Origin: Synechococcus sp. NOUM97013
GTDB taxonomy: Bacteria > Cyanobacteriota > Cyanobacteriia > PCC-6307 > Cyanobiaceae
Length of the DNA: 64,000 nt
NCBI RefSeq assembly: GCF_014279815.1
Contig: NZ_CP047941.1
Span: forward strand, 372,001 to 436,000
Reading direction: 5' to 3'
Position 1 is the stretch's first letter. Each line of letters starts with the position of its first letter. The notes under the pieces are model-generated. The model was not told where the DNA came from. It saw only the letters and a list, made by a program, of their open reading frames with translations, and did no database searches. Below are positions 37,982-48,518 of the stretch, piece by piece. Position numbers and translations under genes: made by a program.

Positions 37982-38860
37982 TTAGCGGGGATGGCTGAGC
38001 ATCAGCTTTTGCACCTCGCCAGCGTGGTAACTGCTGCGCGTGAGTGGTGTGCTCACCACCTGAAGGAAGCCCAGCTCACCTTCACCCACCTCGCGGTACG
38101 AGTCGAACTGCTCTGGAGTGACGAAACGGTCCACCGCCAGATGCTTCGGACCGGGTGAAAGGTATTGACCGATGGTGACGATGTCGACCTGATGCGCACG
38201 CAGGTCGCGCAGCACATCAATCACTTCCGCATCGTTTTCTCCGAGCCCCACCATCAGTCCTGATTTGCTGTAGGCCTTGGGCCAGCCTTCACGCACACGC
38301 TTCAGCAGCTCCAGCGATCGCTGGTACTCACCCTGTGGTCTGGCTTGTCGATACAAGCGGGGCACGGTTTCGATGTTGTGATTCAGCACATGGGGCGCCG
38401 CCTCCATCACGGTGGCGAGGGCATCCCAGTTGCCGCAGAAGTCAGGGATCAGCAGTTCGATGGTGGTGAGCGGTGAGCGCTGTTTGACCTGTTCGATGCA
38501 GGCCACGAACTGGGAGGCGCCACCGTCCTCCAGGTCGTCGCGATTCACTGAGGTGATCACGACGTGCTTCAGACCGAGCCTTGCCACAGCCTCGCCGAGG
38601 CGTTCAGGCTCTGTGGGGTCGAGCTGCCGAACGCTTTTGTCGAAGTCGATGTCGCAGTAAGGGCAGGCGCGCGTGCAACCGGGGCCCATGATCAGAAATG
38701 TGGCCGTCCCGCCTGCGAAGCATTCCCCGATGTTGGGACAGCTGGCTTCCTGGCAGACCGTGTTGAGCTTCAGGTCAAGCAGCATGTCTGCAACGGCTCC
38801 GATGCGTTCCCGTTGCGGTGCTTTGACGCGGAGCCAGTCAGGTTTCAGGACGGAGGTCAT
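37982..38860 (-). CDS. lipA: Lipoyl synthase
   Basis: LipA inserts sulfur atoms into octanoyl groups on lipoyl-dependent enzymes such as pyruvate dehydrogenase. The 292-residue radical SAM protein has both clusters: the auxiliary set [12 protein letters not shown] (about 36-47) and the SAM set [10 protein letters not shown] (about 62-71). It has the characteristic [12 protein letters not shown] and [12 protein letters not shown] segments and ends [11 protein letters not shown] with the RSSYHA signature. Length and motif order are normal. A tRNA-Pro gene lies just upstream on the opposite strand. Confidence 0.96.
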   Translation of the reverse strand: MTSVLKPDWLRVKAPQRERIGAVADMLLDLKLNTVCQEASCPNIGECFAGGTATFLIMGPGCTRACPYCDIDFDKSVRQLDPTEPERLGEAVARLGLKHVVITSVNRDDLEDGGASQFVACIEQVKQRSPLTTIELLIPDFCGNWDALATVMEAAPHVLNHNIETVPRLYRQARPQGEYQRSLELLKRVREGWPKAYSKSGLMVGLGENDAEVIDVLRDLRAHQVDIVTIGQYLSPGPKHLAVDRFVTPEQFDSYREVGEGELGFLQVVSTPLTRSSYHAGEVQKLMLSHPR

Positions 38861-38878
38861 CTTCTAGAGTCGGGCCAT

Positions 38879-38952
38879 CGGGATGTAGCGCAGCTTGGTA
38901 GCGCACTTCGTTCGGGACGAAGGGGCCGCAGGTTCGAATCCTGTCATCCCGA
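38879..38952 (+). tRNA. tRNA-Pro (anticodon CGG)
   Basis: The 74-nt cloverleaf has a 7-bp acceptor stem (CGGGATG/CATCCCG), a D arm with AGCTTGGTAGC, the anticodon arm CTTCG-TTCGGGA-CGAAG reading CGG, and the T arm with GGTTCGAATCC. The discriminator is A; CCA is not encoded. It reads proline codon CCG. Confidence 0.95.
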
Positions 38953-38967
38953 CTGCATTGGTCGGCA

Positions 38968-40749
38968 TCAACTGAGTGCGGCTCCGGGGTATCCACGGGG
39001 GGTCACCATTCGGCCGCCCATGACCCGACTGCTGCTGTTGCCGATTACCAGCACAGTGAGCATGTCAACGTCAGCTGGCTTGAGGCTAGCCAGCTCGAAC
39101 AGGCTCACGCTCTCCTCCCGTCGTCCAAGTTGGCGCGCCATCACCACGGGTGTTGTTGTCGGTCGATCGGTGAGCAGGATCTCAATGGCTCGCTGAAGCT
39201 GCCAGTCACGACCTTTGGAGCGTGGGTTGTAGAGCGCCACCACAAAATCTCCTGCTGCGGCAGCGTGCAGCCGTCGTTCAATCACCTCCCAGGGTGTGAG
39301 CCTGTCACTCAGGCTGATGGTGCAGAAGTCATGCATCAGCGGTGCTCCGGCTTTGGCCGCCGCCAGTTGCAGGGCTGAGAGGCCTGGGTGCACCTGGAAT
39401 AAAGGCCGATCGCTTTCAGGCAGATTCATCCACAGTTCCAGGGCGAGTCCGGCCATGCCGTAGATCCCGCTGTCGCCTGACGACACCAGCGCAACTCTGG
39501 TGCCCGCACGGGCCATCTCCAGGGCCTGCTGACACCGGTCGCGTTCCCGTGTGAGCTGTCCATCCACCCGCACCTGATCGTGGCGGCGCAGGGGCTCAAG
39601 AAGATCCAGATACAGTCCGTAGCCGACCCACGTCACACACCGACTGAGGGCTTGCCTGGCATCGGGGGTGAGCAGCTCCAAGGCACCTGGCCCACTGCCG
39701 ATCAGATGCAGCTCGCCCCGTTGAGGTGCAAAGGCTTGGCTTGCTTCAGCGATGGCGACCGTGACGGCACCCTGTTCACCAGGTTCGGCATGAAAGATCT
39801 GCTTGGGTTGATGGAGAGGAGCGCCGTCTCCTGCTGCCAGTAGAGCCGCAGCTTCCGCGACCGATGCCGTACCCATCTCCGCTTTCACCACCTCAGATGG
39901 CGTGGGCACGGCAACCTTCGCCAGGCTGGCAGCGTTATGGAGTCGAAAGGGCCATCCGTGCTGTTCGCTTAGGTGAAGGAGCGCTGGCTCATCAGCCTTG
40001 GCGTCGATGCTGCTGATCCCGGCCACCGCTTCAGGCGCCAGTGATGCTTGAGCGAGGACCGATGCGACAGCACGGTCCACCAGGCTCTCGCTGGTGTTGC
40101 GCTCGCAACCGATGCCGATCCAGAGCGTGGCGGGATGCCAGCGGCAGGCCGCGGCGTCAGTGCTAGCCCCGATGCTCAAGGCGGCCGATGGGTTGGCTCC
40201 ATCCAGAAGATTGAGCCGTTGGCTGCCAGCACTGGTGGACCAGAGCGTTGTTCCGCTCTGCTGAGCCAGGCTCAGCGGTTGCTCCATGGCCTGGGATTGC
40301 ATCAGCTGATGCCAGGCGCTGGCTTCGCCTGCGCGAGTCCAACCCCATGCCTCGCCGAAGGCATCCAGTGCCAGGCGACCTTGCGTATTGGCATCACCGG
40401 TGAGAACGGCTCGGCCTCCAAGAGCTGCGGCCAGATCGCGTGCCAGCTGCTCTGCGCCAGCGGCATGTCCACCCAAGAGCGGCACCACATGCTCACCCCG
40501 TGCATCCACCACCACCACCGCCGGATCGGAGTGCTTGTCCTGCGCCAGAGGAGCCACCAGCCTGGTGACGGCGCCAATGGCGCCAATCACCAACAGATTG
40601 CCTCCACGGTTCCAGTGCGCTGACAGCAGCTGCGAAGCCTGGCCAATCTGCAGATCCGCGGGTTTGTCCTGCAGCGCGGTTGCAGCACCGGGTGTCAAGG
40701 CGATTGTCTGGATGTGTTCCATCTGCTGCAGGCGTTGCAGCAGCGGCAA
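38968..40749 (-). CDS. cobJ: CbiG-CobJ fusion: cobalt-precorrin hydrolase and precorrin-3B C17-methyltransferase
   Basis: The 593-residue product joins two cobalamin-pathway domains. Residues 1 to about 340 resemble CbiG, which opens the lactone ring of cobalt-precorrin-5A (GGNLLVIGAIGAVTRLVAPL near the start, LGGHAAGAEQLARDLA, then the WIGIGCERNTSESLVDRA segment). From about residue 345 the CobJ/CbiH methyltransferase domain starts with HLIGSGPGALELLTP, SSGDSGIYGMAGL and ALYNPRSKGRDWQL. The fusion is common in cyanobacteria. The first standard start is TTG at 40749, but coding-like sequence without a standard start extends about 33 codons further upstream, so the start is uncertain. Confidence 0.9.
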   Translation of the reverse strand: MPLLQRLQQMEHIQTIALTPGAATALQDKPADLQIGQASQLLSAHWNRGGNLLVIGAIGAVTRLVAPLAQDKHSDPAVVVVDARGEHVVPLLGGHAAGAEQLARDLAAALGGRAVLTGDANTQGRLALDAFGEAWGWTRAGEASAWHQLMQSQAMEQPLSLAQQSGTTLWSTSAGSQRLNLLDGANPSAALSIGASTDAAACRWHPATLWIGIGCERNTSESLVDRAVASVLAQASLAPEAVAGISSIDAKADEPALLHLSEQHGWPFRLHNAASLAKVAVPTPSEVVKAEMGTASVAEAAALLAAGDGAPLHQPKQIFHAEPGEQGAVTVAIAEASQAFAPQRGELHLIGSGPGALELLTPDARQALSRCVTWVGYGLYLDLLEPLRRHDQVRVDGQLTRERDRCQQALEMARAGTRVALVSSGDSGIYGMAGLALELWMNLPESDRPLFQVHPGLSALQLAAAKAGAPLMHDFCTISLSDRLTPWEVIERRLHAAAAGDFVVALYNPRSKGRDWQLQRAIEILLTDRPTTTPVVMARQLGRREESVSLFELASLKPADVDMLTVLVIGNSSSRVMGGRMVTPRGYPGAALS

Positions 40750-40840
40750 GGCGCTCGCTGAGAGGCCGAGAGCCAGCGACAGGGTGTCCGCCTTGTGCGT
40801 GTTGGTGATGTCAGCGTTCAGGGCGAGAAGCCTCGGGAGA

Positions 40841-42190
40841 TCAGCGCTGGGTGCCGTTGGCGTTCAACAGCTCCCTGGCTGATCCTCCCAGGCTGCTGGT
40901 GGGGGCATTGGTGTTGGACTCCTTCTCTGGGGCGAGTGGTGGTGCAGCGATCGCCTTGGGCTGGCTGGTGCGCTCGCTCTTCGGCGGGTTGGCTGCTGTG
41001 GGTTTGGCGTCGGATGGGTCCGGCGACTCAGTCACCTGTTCGCTGGCGGGCGCGGGCTGCGGTTCCAGCTGGACCGCATCACTGTCGCCCGTGATCGACT
41101 GAGAATCTGGCGTTGAGGTCGTGTCTTCGACGGTGGGAATGGGTTGTGGCTCGGGGGCAGCGGGTTGCTCTGACTGGGTGGGCTGCTCTGTCGTCACGAC
41201 AGCTGTGGACTTGGCTGGTGGCGTGGGTTCTGGAATGGCCTCTCCGAGCAGACGTGCGATCTGCTCATCGGAGAGCTTGGATTGCATCCAAATTGGTCGC
41301 TCTCCTGAAAGGGCGTCTGGGGAGCGGAACTGATTGTTGAAGACCGGAGTGATCGGTTCCCCCATGCCATCCAGCAGCTCCATCTGAACACCACCATTGC
41401 CGGCACCTTTCAACCAAAGGGCGTCCTGGCGGTCGGCCAGAAAGCTGTCGCCGTTCACGCTGATGCGCAGCCTCCATCGTCCATCGCCTTCGCGAAGGTT
41501 TTGCAAAGGCGCATTCCAGATGAGCCAGTCGATCAGCAGCGGCTCGCCGCGTCCCAGTTCTGCAGGACTGACGACGGCAAGCCATGGCGCATCCTGTTCG
41601 GGCTGTGTGCCGATCAGTTCCTGCAGAAGGTCCAGTCGCCATTGAATGCTGGCCCCAGGCGATTTCACGGCTTCGCCCCAGGGCATGGCTGCATAGGCGC
41701 TGAAGCGATGACTCCCAGGGGTGAGGTCCGGCAGGTCAATGCTCAGTCGACCCTCGCTGGCCTGGCTGAATCGCAACGGCGTCTGATCATCGATTTGCAG
41801 AGCCACGTGCGCCCCAAGCCCCAGCTGAGGGTCTTCAGCCAGCGGCCAATCTTCCACCTGAATCTCAATGGATGTGCGGCGATTCTTCAGCAGGCTTCCA
41901 TCGTTTGGACTGATCAGCGTTAGGCGCGGCTGGTGACGATTGAGGGCCTGTTGCAGTTGCTGCACCGCGCCAGGGGGGCTGACTTCCTGCAGGCGACCCG
42001 TCGGCGCGCTGGCATCGACGATGCGATCCTCGCGAGCCCTTGAGCTGTTTTGATCGCCTCCCCATGGCCAGGCCTGAACTGGCGCGGCTGACCAGACGCT
42101 GATCAAGAGCACCATCACGGCTGCCAGCCAGCGTTGAAGGATGTGGTTCCGGCCTGATGCCGTCATGGAGCCGAGCTTGAGTGCAGTCAT
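40841..42190 (-). CDS. Secreted protein of unknown function with Pro/Thr/Glu-rich C-terminus
   Basis: The roughly 449-residue product has an N-terminal signal peptide (MTASGRNHILQRWLAAVMVLL... ending AAPVQA), followed by a soluble domain of about 280 residues with Ig-like or beta-sandwich character (LTLISPNDGSLLKNRRTSIEI, ALQIDDQTPLRF, LRISVNGDSFLADRQDALWL). The last 120 residues are a Pro/Thr/Glu/Ser-rich disordered tail. I do not recognise the family. A cell-surface or envelope location is inferred from the signal peptide. The chosen start is ATG at 42190; in-frame ATGs at 42235, 42199 and 42166 are equally possible, as none has a good ribosome binding site. The CbiG-CobJ gene follows on the same strand. 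Confidence 0.65.
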   Translation of the reverse strand: MTALKLGSMTASGRNHILQRWLAAVMVLLISVWSAAPVQAWPWGGDQNSSRAREDRIVDASAPTGRLQEVSPPGAVQQLQQALNRHQPRLTLISPNDGSLLKNRRTSIEIQVEDWPLAEDPQLGLGAHVALQIDDQTPLRFSQASEGRLSIDLPDLTPGSHRFSAYAAMPWGEAVKSPGASIQWRLDLLQELIGTQPEQDAPWLAVVSPAELGRGEPLLIDWLIWNAPLQNLREGDGRWRLRISVNGDSFLADRQDALWLKGAGNGGVQMELLDGMGEPITPVFNNQFRSPDALSGERPIWMQSKLSDEQIARLLGEAIPEPTPPAKSTAVVTTEQPTQSEQPAAPEPQPIPTVEDTTSTPDSQSITGDSDAVQLEPQPAPASEQVTESPDPSDAKPTAANPPKSERTSQPKAIAAPPLAPEKESNTNAPTSSLGGSARELLNANGTQR

Positions 42191-42235
42191 TCTGGTCATC
42201 GACGACAGGTCGTCACTCGCAAGCGAAATATGCAT

Positions 42236-42584
42236 TATTTAGGCGAATATTTTTTGTCTTTCGGTGATGTTTACTCCCTTGAATCGATCTTGCTTCGCTG
42301 ATATTCAGCTTTGGGAAAACCCTAGATGGAGACAGGCCCGCGGCCGGATTGAACCTTTGTAACTCCCTTGGGTGAGATGAGGGTCTCCGCTCCTATGCTT
42401 CCGCCAGCGGTCCCCTCATCAGGGGCCCCAGCTCCAGTGGCTGTCAGGGGTTTTGATCCTTGAACGCCATTGGTGCCCGGCCGTAGCGAGGTTCGTCCGA
42501 ACTGCGTCCGGGGCCCCGGTGAATCTTCGGATTTGCTGGAGGGGTGTCCCACCACCTCGATCCCGTCCCTCGAGGAACGACTCG
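42236..42584 (+). promoter_or_regulatory. 350-bp leader region upstream of psaA
   Basis: No gene is seen here. The region must hold the psaA promoter, but I cannot fix a convincing -35/-10 pair by eye. A nine-base word ACTCCCTTG occurs twice (42273-42281 and 42362-42370), preceded by TT(T)A or TGTA, and the minus-strand GTTACAAA at 42357-42364 resembles an RpaB-type light-response half-site. GAGGAAC at 42571-42577 is the likely psaA ribosome binding site. Confidence 0.4.
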
Positions 42585-44888
42585 ATGACCATCAGCCCAC
42601 CAGAGCGTGGGAGCACCGCGAAGACTCAGGTCGAGAAGGTCGACAATCCAGCGACCTTCGAGCTGTTCGGAAAGCCCGGACACTTCGACCGAGCCCTCGC
42701 GAAAGGTCCCAAAACCACTACCTGGGTTTGGAACCTCCACGCCAACGCTCACGACTTCGACAGCCACACGAGTGACCTTGAGGAGGTTTCTCGGAAGATC
42801 TTTAGTGCTCACTTCGGCCATCTGGCCGTGATCTTCATCTGGCTGAGCGGTGCCTTCTTCCATGGCGCTCGCTTCTCCAACTTCTCCGGCTGGCTCGCCG
42901 ATCCCACTCACGTCAAGCCCAGTGCTCAGGTGGTGTGGCCGGTGTTCGGCCAGGAAATCCTCAACGGCGACATGGGTGCCGGTTTCCAGGGCATCCAGAT
43001 CACCTCTGGTCTCTTCCATGTTTGGAGGGCCTGGGGCATCACCAACGAGACGCAACTGATGTCTCTAGCCATCGGCGCTCTGGTGATGGCCGGCCTGATG
43101 CTGAATGCAGGCGTTTTCCACTATCACAAGGCAGCTCCGAAGCTCGAGTGGTTCCAGAACGTTGAGTCAATGCTCAACCACCACCTCGCTGGTCTTCTCG
43201 GCCTGGGCTCACTGTCCTGGACCGGTCACCTGCTGCATGTGTCCCTGCCCACCACCAAGTTGATGGATGCCATCGACGCTGGCCAGCCGCTGGTGCTCGA
43301 CGGCAAGACCATTGCTTCAGTGGCGGACATTCCCCTTCCTCACGAATTTTTCAACCAGGATCTCCTGGCTCAGCTCTACCCAGGATTCAGCGCTGGTATT
43401 GGCGCTTTCTTCCGTGGTGACTGGGCTGCCTACAGCGATTTCCTCACCTTCAAGGGTGGTCTGAATCCGGTGACTGGAAGCATGTGGATGAGCGACATCG
43501 CTCATCACCACCTGGCTATCGCGGTGCTGTTCATCGTGGCCGGTCACATGTACCGCACCAACTGGGGCATCGGACACTCCATCAAGGAGATCCTCGAGGG
43601 GCAGAAGGGTGATCCCCTGCTCTTCCCTGCAACCAAGGGCCACGACGGCCTGTTCGAGTTCATGATCAACAGCTGGCATGCTCAGCTGGCCGTGAACCTT
43701 GCACTGCTGGGATCTCTGAGCATCATCGTTGCTCAGCACATGTACGCGATGCCTCCTTATGCGTACATGGCGATCGACTATCCGACTCAGATCGGTCTGT
43801 TCACCCACCACATGTGGATTGGTGGCTTCCTGATCGTTGGCGCTTCCGCTCACGCGGCTATTGCCATGATCCGCGACTACGACCCCGCCAAGCACGTCGA
43901 CAACGTGCTCGACCGGGTGCTCAAGGCACGCGATGCCATCATCAGCCACTTGAACTGGGTCTGCATCTGGCTGGGTGCCCACAGCTTCGGTCTGTACATC
44001 CACAACGACACCATGCGTGCTCTGGGTCGTCCCCAGGACATGTTCAGCGACTCCGCCATCCAGCTGAAGCCGATTTTCGCTCAGTGGATTCAGGGTCTGC
44101 ACGCCTCCGCAGCCGGCAGCACGGCGCCTAACGCTCTCGCCAGCGTCAGTGAAGTGTTCAACGGTTCGGTGGTTGCCGTCGGCGGCAAGGTTGCCGCTGC
44201 GCCGATCCCCCTCGGCACCGCTGACTTCATGGTGCACCACATTCACGCCTTCACGATTCACGTGACGGTGCTGATTCTTCTCAAGGGTGTGCTCTACGCC
44301 CGTAACTCCCGTCTCATCCCCGATAAGGCCAACCTCGGCTTCCGCTTCTCTTGCGATGGCCCTGGTCGTGGCGGCACCTGTCAGGTGTCTGCTTGGGACC
44401 ACGTGTTCCTCGGTCTGTTCTGGATGTACAACTCCCTGTCCGTCGTGATCTTCCACTTCTCCTGGAAGATGCAGAGCGATGTCTGGGGAACGGTGAGGCC
44501 TGACGGTTCCGTCCAGTACCTCTCCAATGGCAACTTTGCCAACAGCGCCATCACCATCAATGGCTGGCTGCGTGACTACCTGTGGGCACAGGCCGCACAG
44601 GTGATCAACAGCTACGGATCCAACACGGCCGGCTACGGAATCATGTTCCTTGCAGGTCACTTCGTTTGGGCCTTCAGCCTGATGTTCCTGTTCAGCGGCC
44701 GCGGCTATTGGCAGGAGCTGATTGAGTCCATCGTCTGGGCTCACAACAAGCTGAAAGTGGCTCCGGCCATCCAGCCCCGTGCGCTGTCCATCATCCAGGG
44801 CCGTGCCGTGGGTGTTGCCCATTACCTCCTGGGTGGCATCACGGTGACGTGGGCCTTCTTCCACGCCCACATCCTTGCGGTGGGCTGA
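42585..44888 (+). CDS. psaA: Photosystem I P700 chlorophyll a apoprotein A1
   Basis: PsaA forms, with PsaB, the heterodimeric PSI core that binds P700, A0, A1 and the FX cluster. The 767-residue product starts [10 protein letters not shown] and has eleven hydrophobic helices rich in His ligands. The FX-binding loop is [19 protein letters not shown], holding two of the four cluster cysteines; PsaB supplies the others. The C-terminus ends [11 protein letters not shown] at 42585 is the family start; the frame stays open upstream, but that part is not conserved. psaB follows after 22 bp. Confidence 0.98.
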   Translation: MTISPPERGSTAKTQVEKVDNPATFELFGKPGHFDRALAKGPKTTTWVWNLHANAHDFDSHTSDLEEVSRKIFSAHFGHLAVIFIWLSGAFFHGARFSNFSGWLADPTHVKPSAQVVWPVFGQEILNGDMGAGFQGIQITSGLFHVWRAWGITNETQLMSLAIGALVMAGLMLNAGVFHYHKAAPKLEWFQNVESMLNHHLAGLLGLGSLSWTGHLLHVSLPTTKLMDAIDAGQPLVLDGKTIASVADIPLPHEFFNQDLLAQLYPGFSAGIGAFFRGDWAAYSDFLTFKGGLNPVTGSMWMSDIAHHHLAIAVLFIVAGHMYRTNWGIGHSIKEILEGQKGDPLLFPATKGHDGLFEFMINSWHAQLAVNLALLGSLSIIVAQHMYAMPPYAYMAIDYPTQIGLFTHHMWIGGFLIVGASAHAAIAMIRDYDPAKHVDNVLDRVLKARDAIISHLNWVCIWLGAHSFGLYIHNDTMRALGRPQDMFSDSAIQLKPIFAQWIQGLHASAAGSTAPNALASVSEVFNGSVVAVGGKVAAAPIPLGTADFMVHHIHAFTIHVTVLILLKGVLYARNSRLIPDKANLGFRFSCDGPGRGGTCQVSAWDHVFLGLFWMYNSLSVVIFHFSWKMQSDVWGTVRPDGSVQYLSNGNFANSAITINGWLRDYLWAQAAQVINSYGSNTAGYGIMFLAGHFVWAFSLMFLFSGRGYWQELIESIVWAHNKLKVAPAIQPRALSIIQGRAVGVAHYLLGGITVTWAFFHAHILAVG

Positions 44889-44910
44889 CCTTTCCTGACC
44901 TTTCCCTCTA

Positions 44911-47127
44911 ATGGCAACGAAATTTCCTTCGTTCAGCCAGGGTCTGGCACAGGACCCGACAACCCGCCGTATCTGGTACGGGATCGCCACGGCTCACGAC
45001 TTCGAGAGCCATGACGGAATGACGGAGGAGAAGCTTTACCAAAAGCTCTTCTCCACCCACTTCGGTCACCTCGCGATCATCGGCCTGTGGGTTTCGGGCA
45101 ACCTGTTCCACATCGCCTGGCAGGGCAACTTCGAGCAGTGGGTCGCCGATCCTCTGCACGTAAGCCCTATCGCTCACGCAATCTGGGATCCCCACTTCGG
45201 TGAAGGCGCCATCACGGCGTTCACCCAGGCGGGAGCTTCCTCACCGGTGAACATTGCCTACTCAGGCCTGTATCACTGGTTCTACACAATCGGCATGACC
45301 ACCAATGCCGAGCTGTACCAGGGATCCATCTTCATGATGATCCTGTCAGCCTGGGCTCTCTTTGCCGGTTGGCTGCACCTTCAGCCCAAGTTCCGGCCTT
45401 CCCTGGCTTGGTTCAAGAACGCTGAATCGCGCCTCAACCACCACCTTGCTGTCCTCTTCGGCTTCAGCTCGATCGCCTGGACCGGTCACCTGGTTCACGT
45501 CGCTATCCCTGAATCCCGCGGCCAGCACGTCGGCTGGGACAACTTCCTCAGCGTGATGCCCCACCCCGCTGGTTTGGGTCCCTTCTTCACCGGCAACTGG
45601 GGTGTGTATGCCCAGAACCCTGACACCATGGGTCAGGTGTTCGGTACTGCTGAAGGATCCGGCACTGCGATCCTCACCTTCCTCGGTGGTTTCCACCCTC
45701 AGACCGAAGCCCTCTGGCTTACGGACATCGCCCACCACCATCTGGCCATCGGCTGCATCTTCGTGATCGCCGGCCACATGTATCGGACCAATTTCGGCAT
45801 CGGTCACTCCATTAAGGAGATTCTCGAAGCCCACAATCCTCCGAAGGGCACTCCCGGAAACCTCGGTGCAGGTCACAGCGGTCTGTACGACACCCTGAAC
45901 AACAGCCTGCACATGCAGCTGGGTCTGGCTCTCGCCTCCCTCGGCGTGGTCACCTCACTTGTTGCTCAGCACATGTACGCCATGCCGTCGTACGCCTTCA
46001 TTGCGAAGGCCTACACAACGCAGGCTGCTCTGTACACCCACCACCAGTACATCGCCATCTTCCTGATGTGCGGTGCCTTCGCTCACGGTGCGATCTTCTT
46101 CATCCGTGACTACGACCCCGAAGCCAACAAGGACAATGTCCTGGCCCGGATGCTCGAGCACAAAGAAGCGGTCATCAGCCACCTGAGCTGGGTCACTCTG
46201 TTCCTCGGTTTCCACACCCTGGGTCTCTACGTCCACAACGACGTGGTCGTGGCCTTCGGTACCCCCGAAAAGCAGATCCTGGTTGAGCCTGTCTTCGCCC
46301 AGTTCGTTCAAGCCGCTTCCGGCAAGGCGATCTACGGCTTCGATGTGCTGCTCTCTAATGCTGGTGGCGCCGCCGCCAATGCCAACGCTGCCTACATGGG
46401 CGGTTGGATGGATGCCATCAACGGTTCCCGTGGCAGCAACGATCTGTTCCTGCCCATCGGCCCTGGTGACTTCCTGGTTCACCACGCCATCGCACTGGGT
46501 CTCCACACCACCACCCTGATCCTTGTGAAGGGTGCCCTGGATGCCCGTGGCTCCAAGCTGATGCCCGACAAGAAGGACTTCGGCTATTCCTTCCCCTGCG
46601 ACGGCCCCGGCCGTGGCGGCACCTGTGACATCTCCGCTTGGGACGCCTTCTACCTGGCTGTCTTCTGGGCGCTGAACACAGTGGGTTGGGTCACCTTCTA
46701 CTGGCACTGGAAGCACCTCGCCATCTGGCAGGGCAACGTTGCTCAGTTCAACGAGTCCAGCACTTACCTGATGGGTTGGTTCCGTGACTACCTGTGGCTG
46801 AACTCATCCCAGCTGATCAATGGATACAACCCCTTCGGCAGCAACAACCTTGCTGTCTGGGCTTGGATGTTCCTCTTCGGTCACCTGGTGTGGGCCACCG
46901 GTTTCATGTTCCTCATCTCCTGGCGTGGTTACTGGCAGGAGCTGATCGAGACCATCGTCTGGGCTCATCAGCGCAGCCCCATCGCCAACATGATGGGCTG
47001 GCGCGACAAGCCTGTGGCACTGTCCATCGTTCAGGCTCGCGTTGTTGGTCTGGCTCACTTCACCGTGGGTTATGTCCTCACTTACGCGGCATTCCTGATC
47101 GCATCGACGTCGGGCAAGTTCGGCTGA
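44911..47127 (+). CDS. psaB: Photosystem I P700 chlorophyll a apoprotein A2
   Basis: PsaB is the second PSI core subunit. The 738-residue product starts [24 protein letters not shown] and shares the eleven-helix plan of PsaA. Its FX loop is [18 protein letters not shown], giving the second cysteine pair. The C-terminus ends ASTSGKFG. It is co-transcribed with psaA, and a strong terminator follows 45-77 bp after its stop codon. Confidence 0.98.
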   Translation: MATKFPSFSQGLAQDPTTRRIWYGIATAHDFESHDGMTEEKLYQKLFSTHFGHLAIIGLWVSGNLFHIAWQGNFEQWVADPLHVSPIAHAIWDPHFGEGAITAFTQAGASSPVNIAYSGLYHWFYTIGMTTNAELYQGSIFMMILSAWALFAGWLHLQPKFRPSLAWFKNAESRLNHHLAVLFGFSSIAWTGHLVHVAIPESRGQHVGWDNFLSVMPHPAGLGPFFTGNWGVYAQNPDTMGQVFGTAEGSGTAILTFLGGFHPQTEALWLTDIAHHHLAIGCIFVIAGHMYRTNFGIGHSIKEILEAHNPPKGTPGNLGAGHSGLYDTLNNSLHMQLGLALASLGVVTSLVAQHMYAMPSYAFIAKAYTTQAALYTHHQYIAIFLMCGAFAHGAIFFIRDYDPEANKDNVLARMLEHKEAVISHLSWVTLFLGFHTLGLYVHNDVVVAFGTPEKQILVEPVFAQFVQAASGKAIYGFDVLLSNAGGAAANANAAYMGGWMDAINGSRGSNDLFLPIGPGDFLVHHAIALGLHTTTLILVKGALDARGSKLMPDKKDFGYSFPCDGPGRGGTCDISAWDAFYLAVFWALNTVGWVTFYWHWKHLAIWQGNVAQFNESSTYLMGWFRDYLWLNSSQLINGYNPFGSNNLAVWAWMFLFGHLVWATGFMFLISWRGYWQELIETIVWAHQRSPIANMMGWRDKPVALSIVQARVVGLAHFTVGYVLTYAAFLIASTSGKFG

Positions 47128-47437
47128 TCCAGCTGATGGTCCTCTGAACACCAACGTCGTTTCTCGAAATTCCCCCGTCCGGCTCTGCCAGGCGGGGGTT
47201 TTTTCTTGTTTGCGGGGTTCGCCTCAGATGGTTCGTGTCAGACAGTGAGGCCCAGCGCGTGTCTCAGCTGATCTCGCTACGACGGCTTGTTCATCCATGC
47301 TGCATTGCAGCCCCCACCCAAGCAGCAAGACCGGCATCAGGCTGCACGCTTTTGGTCAGGATCTCCTATTCAGATCGGCCAAGGCCATGGACCATCATCT
47401 CGCCAAGACATCGCCCGAAATGTTGGTCCTTGCTGGA
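47128..47437. other. 310-bp intergenic region after psaB
   Basis: Apart from the psaB terminator I see no supported gene. Two plus-strand frames (47235-47474, 47297-47482) lack a recognisable domain and run antisense into the bicupin gene. Confidence 0.4.
47172..47204 (+). terminator. Rho-independent terminator of psaA-psaB
   Basis: CCCCCG (47172-47177) pairs with CGGGGG (47193-47198), extended inward by GG/CC pairs with one mismatch around a CTCTG loop, and ends in TTTTTT (47199-47204). Confidence 0.92.
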
Positions 47438-48364
47438 TCAGTTGCTGAACAAAATGTCGAGTGTGCGCAGATAGGTGTGTAGTCCAGCGTCCTGGATGGG
47501 GAGCACGTAGGCATCAGCTCCGGATTCGTTGTGATGGGAATGCCAGTAGCCCGGTGGCGTCACGAAAGCAGCGCCAGCGACCCAGTCCTCTCGGTGGGGA
47601 TTGCGGATCCCACCCTGGTCATCTAGTTCTGTGCCGATCAGCGTGTAACACCCCGGTTCGCAGCCGACGGCGAAATCCAGGGCGATCGACTGGTGGCGGT
47701 GCGGTTTCTGTTCCTGGCCGGCGGGCAGGATGCCGAGCATCGCCCAGAGAGTGTGGGTGACTGTTCGAGTCTGTGGAAACGCAGCGTTCCCCAGCAGCAC
47801 GCTGACGCGATTGGCGCGGGCGCCACTCGGGCTTGCCGCGATTTCCGCCAAGCGTCCCTGGCTGTCGAGATGGCTGTAGAACGTGGGCTCAAATCGGGAT
47901 TCACTGGGCGTGACGCCCAGATGGCGCAGCAATGGCGCGTCGTGCACCCAGTAGAGAGCACCCTTGCCGCGACTGGTGTGAATGGCATCGCCGCCTGCGG
48001 GTAAGACGAGCATGTCGCCTTTGCTCCAGCTGAAATGCTCGCCGCAAGCTTCGGTTTCGCCTTCGCCATCGGCCACGAAAAACAGCTGGCTCGTGGCCAC
48101 CGCCGCTGTTCGCAATTCGGTGTCATGCACGCGCACGAAGTTCGCGCAGAGCGACGGACCGGTGGCTGGTCCGTCGCAGTTGAGCTCCGCGCTGAGGTCG
48201 AGTGGCAGCACGGCACTGCCACTCTCCTCGAAGAATCTCGGTGAGAAACTGCGATAGGGCACCACAGAGGTGAGGCCGCTGCGGATCGGATTCGCTGCTT
48301 CGCCGTAAGAAAAGAATTGCGCCTGTTCTGAGGAAGCCCGCCGTTGTGTTGTGCTGATCACCAT
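47438..48364 (-). CDS. Bicupin protein, possibly gentisate-dioxygenase-like
   Basis: The 308-residue product has two cupin domains. The first (about 85-150) contains AATSQLFFVADGEGETEA and SWSKGDMLVLPAGGDAIHTS, the second (about 205-300) has LPAGQEQKPHRHQSIALDFAV, where the HRH could bind metal, and GAAFVTPPGYWHSHHNES. The layout resembles gentisate 1,2-dioxygenases and related bicupins, but I cannot confirm the dioxygenase residues, so the substrate is open. ATG at 48364 is chosen (MVISTTQRRAS); an upstream GTG-type start would add 25 poorly conserved residues. Confidence 0.75.
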   Translation of the reverse strand: MVISTTQRRASSEQAQFFSYGEAANPIRSGLTSVVPYRSFSPRFFEESGSAVLPLDLSAELNCDGPATGPSLCANFVRVHDTELRTAAVATSQLFFVADGEGETEACGEHFSWSKGDMLVLPAGGDAIHTSRGKGALYWVHDAPLLRHLGVTPSESRFEPTFYSHLDSQGRLAEIAASPSGARANRVSVLLGNAAFPQTRTVTHTLWAMLGILPAGQEQKPHRHQSIALDFAVGCEPGCYTLIGTELDDQGGIRNPHREDWVAGAAFVTPPGYWHSHHNESGADAYVLPIQDAGLHTYLRTLDILFSN

Positions 48365-48518
48365 GGCGCGGCTTCTTTGAACAACAAGGGCACCCACACT
48401 ACAAATCGCTGCATCCAGGGGTTGTATGCATTGCGTCATGGTTCCGACTGGAGTCAGTCATGGCTCGGACGCATCCTTGATGTGGACTGAGAACCATCCA
48501 GGTTCTGTCCTCCTTTCC

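Noticed and set aside
47235-47482. Short plus-strand frames downstream of psaB
   Set aside because: No recognisable protein features; overlap the bicupin gene on the other strand.
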